Assembly (NCBI GenBank): GCA_010157825.1
Contig: VFSE01000254.1
Coordinates: 186,001-250,000, forward strand
DNA from: Vickermania ingenoplastis
Taxonomy: Eukaryota; Euglenozoa; Kinetoplastea; Trypanosomatida; Trypanosomatidae
Length of the DNA: 64,000 nt
Direction: 5' to 3'
Shown here piece after piece: positions 63,301-64,000 of the stretch. Each line of letters starts with the position of its first letter. The stretch's first letter is position 1. The notes under the pieces were generated by a model. That model did not search any database, had not been told where the DNA came from, and worked only from the letters and a program-made list of their open reading frames with translations. Both the position numbers and the translations under genes were made by a program.

Positions 63301-64000
63301 CCGTGACGTTCAGGGCGAAGGACGCTGACCCCGAGACCGTGGAGCAGGCTAGGAAGAACCTGAAGAGCGCTCCGTTCTCTGCGACGGAAGAGGTGTACGA
63401 TGACGCCACCTCCGAGGACAAGGTGAAGGCTCGGATTGCGGGTGACCACTGGGGTCCTGTTCTCGCTGAGCACCGCGATGAGGTAGAGGAGGCTCTGAAG
63501 AAGGACATCTGCGAGGCTACTGGGCTGAGACCTGACCAGATCGAGGACCTCCACGCGACGAGCGACGAGGACGGCATGACCGTGACGTTCAGGGCGAAGG
63601 ACGCTGACCCCGAGACTGTGGAGCAGGCTAGGAAGAACCTGAAGAGCGCTCCGTTCTCTGCGACGCAAGAGGTGTACGATGACGCCACCTCCGAGGACAA
63701 GGTGAAGGCTCGGATTGCGGGTGACCACTGGGGCCCTGTTCTCGCTGAGCACCGCGATGAGGTAGAGGAGGCTCTGAAGAAGGACATCTGCGAGGCTACT
63801 GGACTGAGACCTGACCAGATCGAGGACCTCCACGCGACGAGCGACGAGGACGGCATGACCGTGACGTTCAGGGCGAAGGACGCTGACCCCGAGACCGTGG
63901 AGCAGGCTAGGAAGAACCTGAAGAGCGCTCCGTTCTCTGCGACGGAAGAGGTGTACGATGACGCCACCTCCGAGGACAAGGTGAAGGCTCGGATTGCGGG
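51386..64000 (+). CDS. Giant multi-domain repeat protein (runs off window)
   Basis: The frame opens at ATG 51386 and is read for 2353 codons. At 58447 a 2-bp deletion in one repeat unit creates a stop, and the other frame is then open to the window end, so the intact protein would exceed 4,200 aa. It consists of a ~90-aa domain: an aromatic start (GxxW, as in GHEWYYIM, GELWGKVY and GSLWESIV), a helical xEVxxAFxxD block, a beta-like LxVxFxVxH block and a closing YPxxWxLY. Thirteen diverged copies begin near 51415, 51710, 52065, 52530, 52820, 53215, 53620, 54510, 54855, 55240, 56215, 56865 and 57240. At least 22 near-identical copies follow. Acidic linkers with LFAxEExPP motifs separate several domains. 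There is no signal peptide or membrane segment. I do not recognise a named family; size and repetition recall kinetoplastid cytoskeletal or flagellar giants. Confidence 0.85.
55541..56030 (+). repeat. 38-aa (114-bp) linker repeats in giant protein
   Basis: Copies start at 55541, 55655, 55769, 55883 and (partial) 55997 with an exact 114-bp period. Each encodes LFATEEQPPRKARLMAAEE, then an acidic segment and LPVLYANEEQ. Copies are almost identical, which points to recent expansion. Shorter related motifs occur at 54115-54440. Confidence 0.95.
56501..56815 (+). repeat. 46-aa (138-bp) linker repeats in giant protein
   Basis: Copies start at 56501, 56639 and (partial) 56777, encoding PVLYAFEDEPPFDPNAPRE and an acidic MEEEGMDSEPDAQPLHA segment. 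It is the same A-E-xPP linker style as the 38-aa repeats but a separate expansion. Confidence 0.95.
57563..64000 (+). repeat. Homogenised 279-bp (93-aa) domain array
   Basis: The first unit (57563-57841) has a diverged beginning. From 57842 there are exactly 22 units of 279 bp, one of them 2 bp short (58400-58676), up to 63977, and the next begins at the window edge. Each unit encodes RIAGDHWGPVLAEHRDEVEE, then ALKKDICEATGLRPDQIEDL and a closing SAPFSATEEVYDDATSED. Units differ at a handful of positions only (GGA/GGG in ATGL, ACC/ACT in PETV, AAC/GAG or CAC variants in LAEH, GGC/GGT before CCT), nearly all synonymous. It is the same domain as in the N-terminal part, without the YPxxWxLY end. 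Confidence 0.97.

Noticed and set aside
57383-63979. Antisense open frames of 2198 and 1834 codons through the 279-bp array
   Set aside because: The unit length is a multiple of three and one unit has no antisense stop in these frames, so any number of copies stays open. Translation is Ser/Arg-rich with no domain, and the + strand frame has clear domain structure.

Overview
The window is nuclear DNA of a kinetoplastid protist, almost certainly a trypanosomatid. All host genes lie on one strand and none shows a clear conventional intron. Each is preceded by a polypyrimidine tract and an AG typical of spliced-leader trans-splicing. The gene content fits: atypical lipid/tyrosine phosphatases with the HCxxGKDRTG loop, a membrane-anchored CHAP amidase, an acylated MGGxCC small protein, TDP1, a kelch protein and a giant repeat protein. 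Species cannot be told from the sequence.

Layout. 1-9530: a tandem array of about 1.17-1.21 kb units, each carrying one small secreted His/Pro-rich glycoprotein gene. Two copies are clearly intact, one is altered in its centre but open, the rest are frame-disrupted (decay or consensus errors), and the last is cut off by the array boundary. 10549-17408: six + strand genes (two paralogous phosphatases, an acylated Lys-rich protein, a CHAP enzyme and two unknowns). 17682-17752: a tRNA-Gly(GCC) on the - strand.

17848-36640: a retroelement graveyard. Two closely similar VIPER/DIRS-like tyrosine-recombinase retroelements (elements 1 and 3) stand head to head around a 71-bp-armed palindrome. A second, diverged lineage of the same family (element 2) is inserted at one edge of that palindrome, has split direct repeats A1-body-B1-A2-B2 and left no target duplication. 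All three carry a Ulp1/C48-like cysteine-protease-like region. A short A-tailed SINE-like retroposon occurs three times; one copy sits, with a 9-bp target duplication, inside a decayed CRE/SLACS-type LINE on the - strand. A fossil tyrosine-recombinase fragment lies beyond it.

36700-38697 is very AT-rich, gene-free and full of AAT/ATT microsatellites. It is followed by an unusually AT-rich gene for an unknown 587-aa protein. 41979-50246 holds an ABC transporter (peroxisome/glycosome D-type-like, with a frame-broken 5' part), TDP1, and a kelch-like protein with one frame change that could be either a 71-nt GT-AG intron or a frameshift.

51386-64000 (window end) is one giant protein gene. It has thirteen diverged copies of a roughly 90-aa W...YPxxWxLY domain separated by acidic linkers with LFAxEExPP-type motifs, then at least 22 almost identical 93-aa copies of the same domain. 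The array has a nested higher-order structure of 8-unit and 4-unit blocks. One 2-bp deletion interrupts the frame in the fourth array unit.

The most unusual signals are the nested head-to-head retroelements with a protease-like part, the homogenised domain array, the possible cis-intron and the tandem secreted glycoprotein family.
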